From: Streptomyces sp. AA1529
GTDB taxonomy: Bacteria > Actinomycetota > Actinomycetes > Streptomycetales > Streptomycetaceae
Reading direction: 5' to 3'
DNA: 64,000 bases
NCBI RefSeq assembly: GCF_000280905.1
Contig: NZ_ALAP01000015.1
Location: 1 to 64,000, forward strand
The translations under genes were made by a program, and so were the position numbers. Shown in pieces: positions 24,763 to 34,298 of this stretch (within the stretch, counting starts at the first letter, position 1; every line of letters starts with the position of its first letter). Under the pieces are notes generated by a model that was not told where the DNA came from, ran no database searches, and was given only the letters and a program-made list of their open reading frames with translations.

Positions 24763-27203
24763 TACTGGCATGCCTCGCAGGACTCGGGGTTTTCCAGGGA
24801 GCAGGCGAGGGCCTCGTCGGCCGTCGCGGGAGCGGGAGCGGGGGCGGGGGCGGGCACCGAAGCGGTGGCTCCGGCCGCCTGCGCGATCCGGGTCGCGGGG
24901 CGCGACCGCAGGTAGTACGTGGTCTTGATGCCGCGCTTCCAGGCGTAGGCGTACATCGAGCTGAGCTTCCCGATGGTGGGCGAGGACAGGAAGAGGTTCA
25001 GCGACTGGCTCTGGTCCAGATACGGGGTGCGGGCCGCCGCCATGTCGATCAGCGCCCGCTGCGGGGTCTCCCAGGCCGTCCGGTAGAGCGCGCGGACCTG
25101 CGCGGGCACCCACTCCAGCTCCTGCACCGAGCCGTTGGCCTCGCGCAGCGCCTCCCGGGCGCGCGCGTCCCACAGCCCCAGCCGCTTCAGCTCCGCGACC
25201 AGATAGGTGTTCACCTGGAGGAACTCGCCGCTGAGCGTCTCGCGCTTGAACAGGTTGGAGACCTGCGGCTCGATGCACTCGTACACGCCCGCGATGGAGG
25301 CGATGGTGGCCGTCGGAGCGATCGCCAGCAGCAGTGAGTTGCGCATCCCGGTCCGGGAGATCCGTGCCCGCAGCGCCTCCCACCGCTGCGGCCAGGCCCG
25401 CTCCCCGGCCGTGGCCGGATAGTGGTCGGGGTGCAGCACGCCGCGCGCCGTGCGGGTCGCCTCCCAGGCGGGCAGCGGCCCGTGCTGCTCGGCCAGCTCG
25501 GCGGAGGTCTCGTAGGCGGCCAGCATGATGCGCTCGGCGATCCGGGTGGACAGCTCGCGGGCCTCCGGGGAGTCGAAGGGCAGCCCGAGCCGGAAGAAGA
25601 CGTCCTGCAGGCCCATCACTCCCAGGCCCACCGGCCGCCAGCGGGAGTTGGAGACGGCGGCCTGCCCGGTCGGATAGAAGTTGATGTCCACCACGCGGTC
25701 CAGGAACCGCACCGCGGTGCGGACCGTGGCGTCCAGCCGCTCCCAGTCCATCCGGTCCGGCAGCGGGCCGCCGTCCTCCTCGCCCAGGTGTGCGGCCAGG
25801 TTCACCGAGCCCAGATTGCAGACGGCGGTCTCCCCGTCGTCGGTGACCTCCAGGATCTCCGTGCACAGGTTCGAGGAGTGCACGGTGTTGCCCGGCTCCG
25901 CGGTCTGGTTGGAGGTGCGGTTCGCGGCGTCCTTGAACGTCATCCAGCCGTTGCCGGTCTGCGCGAGGGTGCGCATCATCGCGCCGTACAGCTGCCGCGC
26001 GGGCAGCCGCTTGACCGCGCGCCCCGCCGCCTCGGCACGGCGGTAGGCGGCGTCGAACTCCTCCCCCCACAGGTCCACCAGCTCCGGCGCCTCGGACGGG
26101 GAGAAGAGCGACCACTGCTCGTCCGCCTCGACCCGGCGCATGAACTCGTCCGGGATCCAGTGCGCCAGATTGAGGTTGTGGGTGCGGCGCGCGTCCTCGC
26201 CGGTGTTGTCCCGCAGTTCCAGGAACTCCTCCAGGTCCGCGTGCCAGGTCTCCAGGTAGACGCAGGCCGCTCCCTTGCGGCGGCCGCCCTGGTTGACCGC
26301 GGCCACCGAAGCGTCCAGCGTGCGCAGGAACGGCACGATGCCGTTCGAGTGGCCGTTGGTGCCCCGGATCAGCGCTCCGCGGGAGCGGATCCTGGAGTAC
26401 GACAGACCGATGCCGCCCGCGTGCTTGGACAGCCGCGCGACCTGCTGGTAGCGCTCGTAGATCGAGTCCAGTTCGTCCTGGGGGGAGTCGAGCAGATAGC
26501 AGGAGGACATCTGCGGGTGGCGGGTGCCGGAGTTGAAGAGCGTGGGGGAGGAGGGCAGGTAGGCGAGGGAGCTGGTGAGCCGGTAGAAGTCGGCCACCTC
26601 CGCGAGGGCCTGCGGCGATTCGTCAGCGGCCAGTCCGCAGGCCACCCGGAGCAGGAAGTGCTGCGCCGTCTCGACGGGGCGCCGGGTGATCGGGTGCCGC
26701 AGCAGGTAGCGGGAGTGGACCGTCCGCAGCCCGAAATACCCGAACCGGTCGTCGGCGCCGTCCTCGACGGCCTCCCGCACCAGCGCGTCCAGCCGGTCGG
26801 CGTGCCGGCGGACGAACGCGTGCGTGCCGTCCGCGATCAGCCCCTCCGCGTGGCCCAGTGCGACCGCGTCGGAGAACGAGACGACGCCTTCCGCGGCCGC
26901 CTCGTCCCGGATCGCGAGGGTCAGCAGCCGGGCCGCCAGCCGGGAGTACGCGGGATCCTCGCTGATGCGGCCGGCCGCGGACTCGATGGCCAGGGTGCGC
27001 AGTTCCACCGCGTCGGCGCCGGGCTGCCTGCCGCGCAGCGCCGCGGCCAGTACCGGCGCCGGGTCCGCGTCCGGGAGGTCGGCGGTGAGCGCGGCGAGGG
27101 TCGCGCGCAACGCGGCGGCCGACGGGTCCTCGCCGGCCTCGTCTCCCGTGGCGGAGCCGGGGGTGGCGGGTGCCGGAAGGGTGGGGGCGGTGGTGACGGT
27201 CAC
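24762..27203 (-). CDS. nrdA: Class Ia ribonucleotide reductase large subunit
   Basis: An 813-residue R1 subunit that reduces ribonucleoside diphosphates. Active-site elements are present: SSCYLLDS (first redox Cys), NLCTEILE (radical Cys with Glu), AVCNLGSVNLA (second redox Cys), paired Tyr in KTTYYLRS and the C-terminal CEAC shuttle pair. The N-terminal ~100 residues lack a clear ATP-cone. An Ala/Pro dipeptide run precedes the C-terminal tail. GTG 27203 is chosen because GAGGGAG lies just upstream and VTVTTAPT is a normal start; the 1000-residue open frame runs on through the riboswitch and is not coding there. Streptomyces also use a B12-dependent class II enzyme, which explains B12 repression of this operon. 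Confidence 0.95.
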   Translation of the reverse strand: MTVTTAPTLPAPATPGSATGDEAGEDPSAAALRATLAALTADLPDADPAPVLAAALRGRQPGADAVELRTLAIESAAGRISEDPAYSRLAARLLTLAIRDEAAAEGVVSFSDAVALGHAEGLIADGTHAFVRRHADRLDALVREAVEDGADDRFGYFGLRTVHSRYLLRHPITRRPVETAQHFLLRVACGLAADESPQALAEVADFYRLTSSLAYLPSSPTLFNSGTRHPQMSSCYLLDSPQDELDSIYERYQQVARLSKHAGGIGLSYSRIRSRGALIRGTNGHSNGIVPFLRTLDASVAAVNQGGRRKGAACVYLETWHADLEEFLELRDNTGEDARRTHNLNLAHWIPDEFMRRVEADEQWSLFSPSEAPELVDLWGEEFDAAYRRAEAAGRAVKRLPARQLYGAMMRTLAQTGNGWMTFKDAANRTSNQTAEPGNTVHSSNLCTEILEVTDDGETAVCNLGSVNLAAHLGEEDGGPLPDRMDWERLDATVRTAVRFLDRVVDINFYPTGQAAVSNSRWRPVGLGVMGLQDVFFRLGLPFDSPEARELSTRIAERIMLAAYETSAELAEQHGPLPAWEATRTARGVLHPDHYPATAGERAWPQRWEALRARISRTGMRNSLLLAIAPTATIASIAGVYECIEPQVSNLFKRETLSGEFLQVNTYLVAELKRLGLWDARAREALREANGSVQELEWVPAQVRALYRTAWETPQRALIDMAAARTPYLDQSQSLNLFLSSPTIGKLSSMYAYAWKRGIKTTYYLRSRPATRIAQAAGATASVPAPAPAPAPATADEALACSLENPESCEACQ

Positions 27204-27364
27204 GCGGTGCTCTCCCTCGCTGCTCACTGGCCGTGGGCAGCGCACGGGGGGAGAGGCGCGCGCCCGGCCGCCCCGCTCGGGCACCGAGCCCGGTTCCGGG
27301 CCCGGACCCCTGTTCAGGGCACGGCGCGCTCCGCCCACCGGTCCGACCCACGAGACCTGGACGT

Positions 27365-27500
27365 TCTTCGGGCCGCCGCCGGCAGGTACTCGGACTTGCG
27401 GGCGGGCTCGCGCCGGCCCCTCACCGTTGCGGGACAGTTCCGGATTCGCACCGGATTCCCCTGCGTCGAGGGCGACAGCCGTGAGACACCATACATCTTG
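27365..27500 (-). promoter_or_regulatory. Cobalamin riboswitch of nrdAB
   Basis: Read on the minus strand, the B12 aptamer core is clear: GGTGCGAATCCGG and the CCGCAACGGTGA block (27421-27461), then the B12 box AAGTCCGAGTACCTGCC (27381-27397). The expression platform lies between here and the GTG at 27203. Edges are approximate. In S. coelicolor coenzyme B12 represses this operon by a riboswitch. Confidence 0.9.
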
Positions 27501-27533
27501 TGCTCGGCTTAAGCAGGCACCCCATATCTTGTG
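27487..27533 (-). promoter_or_regulatory. Pair of NrdR boxes before nrdAB
   Basis: Two related 16-base sites, CACCATACATCTTGTG (27487-27502) and CACCCCATATCTTGTG (27518-27533, plus-strand reading), start 31 bases apart. That is three helical turns, the usual layout of NrdR repressor sites. They lie at or just before the transcript start of the riboswitch leader. The rest of 27534-27657 shows no gene. Confidence 0.8.
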
Positions 27534-27657
27534 CCGTCCCGCGTCGTGTCGGGCAACGGCTCCGGCTCCCCGCAGCGCCCCCGGCAGGGTGCCGGGCACC
27601 GGCGCGGAGACCGGCCACCCGGGCCGGACGCGGCGGTCGGCCCGGGCGGGAGCGCGT

Positions 27658-28155
27658 TCACAGGCGCAGCGCGTAGGCCCACAGGGTGACGCCCGGGACC
27701 GGACTCCAGTCCCGCCCGGCGTCCCGGCGGAACCCGAGGCGCCGGTAGAGGCGGTGGGCGGCATGCATGGTCGGCTGGGTCGAGAGCACCAGCCCCGAGA
27801 GCCCCAGCGCGCGGGCCCGGTCCGAGCAGGCCGTCACCAGCGCCTCCCCGACCCCGCGTCCGCGTGCCGACTCGCGCACGCCGAGCATCCGGAACTCGCC
27901 CTCGTCCTGCCGCGCCCGCTCCGCGAAGGGCCCGCCGCGGCCGACGAAGGTGACGGTGCCCAGCAGTTCGCCCCGGTCCCCCTCGGCCACGAGCAGCTCC
28001 GCGTGGCCGGCGCGGCCCGCCGCGTCCCGCAGGGTCTCCAGATACGGGTCCGCCTCGCCGAGGTCCAGCAGCCCGCCGCTCAGATAGGCCCGGGCGACCA
28101 ACTCGCCGAGCTCCGGGTACTCCTCGGGCCTGGCCGTTCTCACGGTGATGTCCAT
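27658..28155 (-). CDS. GNAT-family N-acetyltransferase
   Basis: A 165-residue single-domain GNAT protein. It shows the acetyl-CoA-binding motif VRESARGRGVGEALVTACSDRARALG (R/Q-x-x-G-x-G/A type) at about residues 95-120 and the C-terminal HRLYRRLGFRRD. The N-terminus DITVRTARPEEYPELGELVARAY is typical. The acetyl acceptor is unknown; no toxin partner or antibiotic-resistance signature is visible. ATG 28155 is the first start with family-like sequence after it. It lies downstream of ybdD on the same strand with a 108-base gap. Confidence 0.86.
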   Translation of the reverse strand: MDITVRTARPEEYPELGELVARAYLSGGLLDLGEADPYLETLRDAAGRAGHAELLVAEGDRGELLGTVTFVGRGGPFAERARQDEGEFRMLGVRESARGRGVGEALVTACSDRARALGLSGLVLSTQPTMHAAHRLYRRLGFRRDAGRDWSPVPGVTLWAYALRL

Positions 28156-28263
28156 GCCGTCATCATCCGCCACACCACCGACACCGCGGCCCGCCGCCGG
28201 CTGCCGGAAGGCGCCGCCGGGGTGGTCGGCGGAGCCGTGCGACCGCACCCGGCGGGCGCGTAC

Positions 28264-28491
28264 TCAGCAGCAGCGGAAGCCCTCGCGCGGGTCGCCCTCG
28301 CGGGCGTCGGTGCGGCGCCGCTCGAACTCTTTCCTGCCGGGGACCTCCGCGTCCGGGCCCTGGTACCGGCGCACATGGGCCACATACCGGTCGTAGGCGC
28401 CCTCGTCGGTCAGCTCGCGCACATACCAGCGCACCCAGCGTCCGGCGCGCAGCAGCCGGCGCAGCATCCGGTCGGCGGCTGCCGCGCTCAC
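28264..28491 (-). CDS. YbdD/YjiX-family small protein (cstA partner)
   Basis: A 75-residue basic protein matching the YbdD/YjiX (DUF466) family, which almost always accompanies CstA-type transporters. Diagnostic features are RWVRWYVRELTDEGAYDRYVAHVRR and the invariant tail REGFRCC. The GTG start overlaps the cstA stop (GTGA at 28488-28491), indicating translational coupling and a shared role. YbdD-like proteins are needed for pyruvate uptake by CstA/BtsT-type carriers in enterics, but their mechanism is unknown. The overlap decides the start. Confidence 0.85.
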   Translation of the reverse strand: MSAAAADRMLRRLLRAGRWVRWYVRELTDEGAYDRYVAHVRRYQGPDAEVPGRKEFERRRTDAREGDPREGFRCC

Positions 28492-30674
28492 CGGGAGTCC
28501 CCGTCCGCTCCGCCGCCGGACGGCCCGGCTGCGGCCGCTTCGGCCAGCTCGGCCTTCTCTTCCTTGGTGGCGATCAGTCCGGCGGGCGCCGTCAGGGTCG
28601 ACTTCCGGTAGGGCGCCTCGTGCATCCGGGTGCCCTCCGGGTCGCGGACCGCGCGCACGCAGGTGCGGGCCGCGTCGGCGAGGACGACGACGACCAGCAG
28701 CGCGAAGAGCGCCGAGAGGACCCCGTCCACGGTCGAGTTGGTGACCACCGTGTGCATGTCGTCCATGCTCTTGGCGGGGGCGATGACCTTCCCCTGGTCG
28801 ATGGCCTCCTGGTAGTCGGCGCGCTGCTGGAAGAAGCCGATCTTCGGGTCGGTGGAGAAGACCTTCTGCCAACTGGCCGTCAGTGTGACGACGGCGTCCC
28901 ACGCCAGCGGTACGGCCGTGACCCACGCCCACTTCAGCCGTCCGGACTTGACCAGCAGCGTGGTGCAGACCGCCAGGGCGACGGCGGCCAGCAGCTGGTT
29001 GGCGATCCCGAAGAGCGGGAAGAGCTGGTTGATCCCGCCGAGCGGCTCGTGGACGCCCACCCACAGGAAGTAGCCCCACAGCGCCACGATGACGCCGCTG
29101 GACAGCAGCAGGCCCGGCCACCAGCTCACCCGGCGGAAGGGCTTGTAGACGTTGCCGAGCATGTCCTGGAGCATGAACCGGCCCACCCGGGTGCCGGCGT
29201 CCAGGGCGGTCAGGATGAACAACGCCTCGAACATGATTGCGAAGTGGTACCAGAACGCCTTCATCCCGGAGCCGCCCACGACCTCCGAGAAGATGTTGGA
29301 CACCCCGATCGCCAGGGTGGGTGCTCCACCCGTCCGGGAGAGCAGCGACTGCTCCTCGACGGCCTTGGCGGCGGCGGCCAGCTGGTCGGGGGAGATGCTG
29401 TACCCGAAGCTGCGCACCGCCTCGGAGGCGGCCTGCACGTTGTCGCCGATGACGCCGGCGGGCGCGTTCATCGCGAAGTAGAGGCCCGGGTCGATGATGC
29501 TGGCGGCGACCATCGCCATGATGGCGACGAACGACTCCATCAGCATGGAGCCGTAGCCGATCATCCGGATCTGGGTCTCCTTCTGGATCATCTTCGGCGT
29601 GGTGCCCGAGGAGATCAGCGCGTGGAAGCCGGACAGGGCGCCGCAGGCGATGGTGATGAAGACGAACGGGAAGAGCGAACCGGCGAACACCGGCCCGTCA
29701 CCCACCCCCGCGAAGTCGGTGATGCCCGCCATCTTCAGCGTCGGCAGCGTCACCACCACACCGACGGCCAGCAGCCCGATGGTGCCGATCTTCATGAACG
29801 TCGACAGGTAGTCGCGCGGCGCCAGCAGCATCCACACCGGCAGGATGGAGGCGATGAAGCTGTAGACCAGGATCCAGACGACCAGAGTGCCCGGCTCCAG
29901 GGTGAAGGTGTCGGCCCAGGAGGACTCGGCGACCCATCGTCCGGCCACCAGGGCGAGCAGCAGCAGCGCGATGCCGATCAGCGAGACCTCGGTGACCCGC
30001 CCGGGGCGCAGCACCCGCAGACAGAACCCCATGAGCAGCGCGATCGGGATCGTCATACCGATCGAGAAGGTGCCCCAGGGCGACTCGGCCAGCGCGTTGA
30101 CGACGACCAGCGCCAGTACCGCCAGCAGAATGATCATGATGGCGAGAACGGCGAGCAGCGCCGCCGCGCCGCCGACCGGGCCGATCTCCTCGCGCGCCAT
30201 CTGCCCCAGCGACTTGCCGTCCCGCCGCATGGAGAAGAAGAGCGTCACCATGTCCTGGACGGCGCCGGCCAGGATCACGCCGACGACGATCCAGATGGTG
30301 CCCGGCAGATATCCCATCTGGGCCGCCAGCACCGGGCCGACCAGCGGGCCGGCGCCCGCGATCGCGGCGAAGTGGTGGCCGAGCAGCACGCGCCGGTCGG
30401 TGGGGTGGAAGTCGATGCCGTTGTCGAGCCGTTCGGCGGGTGTGGCCCGCGTCTTGTCGACGCGCAGCACCCGGGTGGTGATGAAGCGCGCGTAGAAGCG
30501 GTAGCCGATGGCGTAGGAGCCGAGTGCGGCCGCCACCATCCACGCGGCGGAGACCTCTTCGCCGCGGGCGAGGGCGAGCATGGCCCAGCCTGCCGCGCCG
30601 ATCAGTGCGACGGCTGTCCAGACGGCTATGGAGCGTGGACCGAGCTTGCCGGCCGGGTGTGCAGTGCTGGGCAC
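28488..30674 (-). CDS. cstA: Carbon starvation protein CstA (pyruvate/peptide carrier)
   Basis: A 728-residue polytopic membrane protein with about 16-18 hydrophobic segments. Family stretches include FHPTDRRVLLGHHFAAIAGAGPLVGPVLAAQMGYLP near residues 85-120 and CGALSGFHALISSGTTPKM in the middle. CstA/BtsT proteins import pyruvate, and possibly peptides, when carbon is short. Start ATG 30674 gives MPSTAHPAGK before the first helix. It is cotranscribed with ybdD (GTGA overlap). It lies 195 bases downstream of dasR on the same strand, in a gap able to hold its own promoter, so control by DasR or carbon signals is possible but I see no clear dre site there. Confidence 0.93.
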   Translation of the reverse strand: MPSTAHPAGKLGPRSIAVWTAVALIGAAGWAMLALARGEEVSAAWMVAAALGSYAIGYRFYARFITTRVLRVDKTRATPAERLDNGIDFHPTDRRVLLGHHFAAIAGAGPLVGPVLAAQMGYLPGTIWIVVGVILAGAVQDMVTLFFSMRRDGKSLGQMAREEIGPVGGAAALLAVLAIMIILLAVLALVVVNALAESPWGTFSIGMTIPIALLMGFCLRVLRPGRVTEVSLIGIALLLLALVAGRWVAESSWADTFTLEPGTLVVWILVYSFIASILPVWMLLAPRDYLSTFMKIGTIGLLAVGVVVTLPTLKMAGITDFAGVGDGPVFAGSLFPFVFITIACGALSGFHALISSGTTPKMIQKETQIRMIGYGSMLMESFVAIMAMVAASIIDPGLYFAMNAPAGVIGDNVQAASEAVRSFGYSISPDQLAAAAKAVEEQSLLSRTGGAPTLAIGVSNIFSEVVGGSGMKAFWYHFAIMFEALFILTALDAGTRVGRFMLQDMLGNVYKPFRRVSWWPGLLLSSGVIVALWGYFLWVGVHEPLGGINQLFPLFGIANQLLAAVALAVCTTLLVKSGRLKWAWVTAVPLAWDAVVTLTASWQKVFSTDPKIGFFQQRADYQEAIDQGKVIAPAKSMDDMHTVVTNSTVDGVLSALFALLVVVVLADAARTCVRAVRDPEGTRMHEAPYRKSTLTAPAGLIATKEEKAELAEAAAAGPSGGGADGDSR

Positions 30675-30868
30675 GCGCGTCCCTCCTCGACCTCACCTGC
30701 GCACCATTCGAGGTGGCGCGCCTACCACGACAGCAGGCCGACCGTAGAACACCGCCTTGATCGGCGCCATACCTCGGGAGGGGGGGAACCGCGATCCGCG
30801 GCGTGGAACGGGGAACTCGCGGCGCGGAGCCGCCGGTTGCGCCGACCGGCGGTGGCGGGGCGGCGGGG

Positions 30869-31842
<974 letters not shown>

Positions 31843-31853
31843 CTCTTCATCTC

Positions 31854-31869
31854 ATTGGTCTAAACCAAC
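31854..31869 (+). promoter_or_regulatory. DasR operator dre site 2 upstream of dasA
   Basis: ATTGGTCTAAACCAAC has 12 of 16 matches to the dre consensus and near-perfect dyad symmetry. It starts 29 bases after site 1 and 63 bases before the dasA start, so DasR could occupy both and silence dasABC. Confidence 0.8.
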
Positions 31870-31931
31870 TCCGTCCGGAAGCCACTCCGGATTTGCGGTG
31901 CGGAGCGTTCCAGTGTGCAGGGGAGAATGCT

Positions 31932-33209
31932 GTGGTACGCATACATAGGGGCCTCATTGCCGCGGCCGGTGTCGCGGCGCTGATGGTGAACGTCGCGGCC
32001 TGCGGGTCGGACGGCGACAAGAAGGACGGCCCCGAGAGCTTCAAGGGCCAGACCCTGACCCTCTGGGCGATGGACGGCTCCACGCCCGATCAGTGGACCA
32101 AGGACGTCAAGGCGGCCTTCGAGAAGAAGACCGGTGCGAAGCTGAAGCTGGAAGTCCAGCAGTGGAACGGCATCCAGCAGAAGATCACCACCGCCCTCTC
32201 CGAGTCCGACCCGCCGGACGTGATCGAGGTCGGCAACACCCAGACCCCGGCGTACGCCCGCACCGGCGGACTGGCCGATCTCAGCGACCTGAAGAAGGGG
32301 TTGGGCAAGGACTGGACGCCCTCCCTCAACAAGTCCGCGGTCTACGACGGAAAGCAGTACGCGGCACCCTGGTTCGCCGTCAACCGCACCGTCATCTACA
32401 ACAAGAAGATCTGGTCCGAGGCGGGCATCGAGGGCACACCCGAGACCCGCCAGGAATTCTTCGACGCGCTCGAGAAAATCGGCAAGAAGACCGACGCCGA
32501 GCCCCTCTACATGCCCGGCCAGAACTGGTACTTCCTGGACGGCCTGCTCATCGGCCAGGACGCCGACCTGGTGAAGAAGAAGGGCGGGAAGTGGGTCTCC
32601 AACCTCGCCGACCCCAAGGTCGGCAAGGCCATGGACATCTACAAGAAGTACGCCTCCTACTCCGAGGCGCCCAAGGACAAGGACGAGGCCACCCCGCAGC
32701 AGGCCGAGGTCTTCGCCAAGGGCAAGACGGGCGCCTTCATCGGACTGAGCTGGGAAGCGGCCACCGCGATCAAGGCCAACAAGAAGATCGAGAAGGACAT
32801 CGGCTACTTCACCATCCCGGGTGAGACCGCCGACGAGCCCGAGGGCGTCTTCCTCGGCGGTTCGAACCTCGCCGTCGCGGCCGGCAGCGAGAAGCAGGAG
32901 CTCGCCAAGGAGTTCCTGAAGATCGCGCTGTCCGACAAGTACGAGGGCGAGCTCGCCAAGGAGGGCGGGGTCATCCCCAACAAGTCCGCGCTGCAGAGCA
33001 ATCTGAAGGGCAACCCCGCCGCCGAGGCCGCCGCGCCCGCGGTCGAGGGCGGCGGTCTGACGCCGCTCATCCCCGAGTGGGGTGCCGTGGAGAACCCGCC
33101 CAACCCGATCAAGACCTATATGACGTCGGTCCTGAAGGGGAAGTCGCACGCCGACGCCGCCAAGGCTGTCGAGGGCGAGATGAACAAGAGGCTGTCGCAG
33201 AAGCAGTGA
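31932..33209 (+). CDS. dasA: Chitobiose ABC transporter substrate-binding lipoprotein
   Basis: A 425-residue family-1 solute-binding protein. A lipoprotein signal is clear: basic start, hydrophobic stretch and lipobox VAAC with Cys24, followed by an acidic/Gly linker. The mature protein has the usual sugar-binding layout (LTLWAMDGSTPDQW, EVGNTQTPAYARTGGLADLSD, FIGLSWEAATAI). Position beside dasR and dasBC identifies it as DasA, which captures N,N'-diacetylchitobiose from chitin breakdown. GTG 31932 has GGGGAG six bases upstream; the TTG at 31893 would lie before the ribosome site. It is repressed through the two dre sites. A strong hairpin follows its stop codon. Confidence 0.93.
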   Translation: MVRIHRGLIAAAGVAALMVNVAACGSDGDKKDGPESFKGQTLTLWAMDGSTPDQWTKDVKAAFEKKTGAKLKLEVQQWNGIQQKITTALSESDPPDVIEVGNTQTPAYARTGGLADLSDLKKGLGKDWTPSLNKSAVYDGKQYAAPWFAVNRTVIYNKKIWSEAGIEGTPETRQEFFDALEKIGKKTDAEPLYMPGQNWYFLDGLLIGQDADLVKKKGGKWVSNLADPKVGKAMDIYKKYASYSEAPKDKDEATPQQAEVFAKGKTGAFIGLSWEAATAIKANKKIEKDIGYFTIPGETADEPEGVFLGGSNLAVAAGSEKQELAKEFLKIALSDKYEGELAKEGGVIPNKSALQSNLKGNPAAEAAAPAVEGGGLTPLIPEWGAVENPPNPIKTYMTSVLKGKSHADAAKAVEGEMNKRLSQKQ

Positions 33210-33227
33210 CCCGTTCGCCAGGGCGGG

Positions 33228-33258
33228 GGTGGGGGCGGTGCCAGGCACCGCCCCCACC
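33228..33258 (+). terminator. dasA-dasB intergenic hairpin (attenuator / mRNA stabiliser)
   Basis: A perfect 15-bp GC stem (33228-33242 with 33244-33258) lies 19 bases after dasA and 17 bases before dasB, without a T run. In many sugar ABC operons such a hairpin raises binding-protein mRNA over permease mRNA. Confidence 0.65.
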
Positions 33259-33275
33259 ACCGGGTGGGAGTTTGA

Positions 33276-34298
33276 ATGTCTGTGAAAACCGATGAGGCGG
33301 CACCTCCTCGTGGCAGGACGCCCGTCAGGACGGTGGAGGTGTCCGGCCCGCCGCCGCGCGCCGGCCGGCTCGCCAGGAAGGGCACCCTGCCCTACCTCCT
33401 GCTGCTGCCCGCCCTCGGGCTGACCGCGGTCTTCCTCGGGTATCCGCTGGTCACCAACGGCATGTTGTCGTTCCAGAACCTCAACATGACGCAGCTGATC
33501 CAGCACGTCACCGAGTGGAACGGGTTCGAGAACTACGCCGACACGCTCGGGAACGACACGTTCTGGCGGGTCACCCTGCGGTCGGTGATCTTCACCCTCG
33601 TCAATGTCGTCGTGATCATCGTGGTCGGCACCCTCGTCGGACTGCTGCTCGCGCGGCTCGGGTCCAAGATGCGGCTGCTGCTCTCGATCGCCCTGGTGCT
33701 GGCCTGGGCGATGCCGATCATCGCCGCCACGACCGTCTACCAGTGGCTGTTCGCCCAGCGGTTCGGTGTCGTCAACTGGGTGCTGGCCAAGCTCGGCTTC
33801 GACTCGATGGCCGACTACAACTGGACGGGGACGCAGCTGTCCACGTTCTTCGTCATCTCGCTGCTGCTGGTGTGGACATCCGTCCCGTTCGTCGCGATCA
33901 ACCTCTACGCCGCGACGACGACCATCGCCAAGGAGCTGTACGAGGCCGCGGCACTGGACGGCGCGGGGGCGTGGCAGAGCTTCAAGAACGTCACCTTCCC
34001 GTTCCTCAAGCCGTTCCTGATGGTCGCGACGTTCCTCGAAGTCATCTGGATCTTCAAGGCGTTCCCGCACGTGTTCGCCATCAACCAGGGCGGTCCCGAC
34101 CGGCTCACCGAGACGTTGCCGGTGTACGCGTTCGTGGAGGGCGTCGGCAACCAGCACTACGGAGCCGGTGCGGCGATCTCCGTCCTGACGATCCTGATCC
34201 TGCTGGCCCTGATGTCCTACTACCTGCGGCTGGTGATCCGGCAGGAGAGCGCGGACGAGGCCGAGGGTTCCGAGAAGAGCAAGGGGGGCAGGGCCTGA
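33276..34298 (+). CDS. dasB: Chitobiose ABC transporter permease DasB
   Basis: A 340-residue MalF-type permease with about six membrane helices (LPYLLLLPALGLTAVFLGYPL, VIFTLVNVVVIIVVGTLVGLLLARL and others). The EAA loop that contacts the ATPase reads ELYEAAALDGAGAWQSFKNVTFPFLKP. The first ~35 residues are a polar cytoplasmic tail. GGTGGGAG lies just before ATG 33276. The stop overlaps the dasC start (TGATG). No ATPase gene follows, consistent with Das transport being driven by the multi-use ATPase MsiK encoded elsewhere. Confidence 0.93.
   Translation: MSVKTDEAAPPRGRTPVRTVEVSGPPPRAGRLARKGTLPYLLLLPALGLTAVFLGYPLVTNGMLSFQNLNMTQLIQHVTEWNGFENYADTLGNDTFWRVTLRSVIFTLVNVVVIIVVGTLVGLLLARLGSKMRLLLSIALVLAWAMPIIAATTVYQWLFAQRFGVVNWVLAKLGFDSMADYNWTGTQLSTFFVISLLLVWTSVPFVAINLYAATTTIAKELYEAAALDGAGAWQSFKNVTFPFLKPFLMVATFLEVIWIFKAFPHVFAINQGGPDRLTETLPVYAFVEGVGNQHYGAGAAISVLTILILLALMSYYLRLVIRQESADEAEGSEKSKGGRA

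Noticed and set aside
24762..27764. 1000-codon version of nrdA starting at 27764
   Set aside because: Its first 187 codons overlap the cobalamin riboswitch and NrdR boxes; GTG 27203 has the ribosome site.
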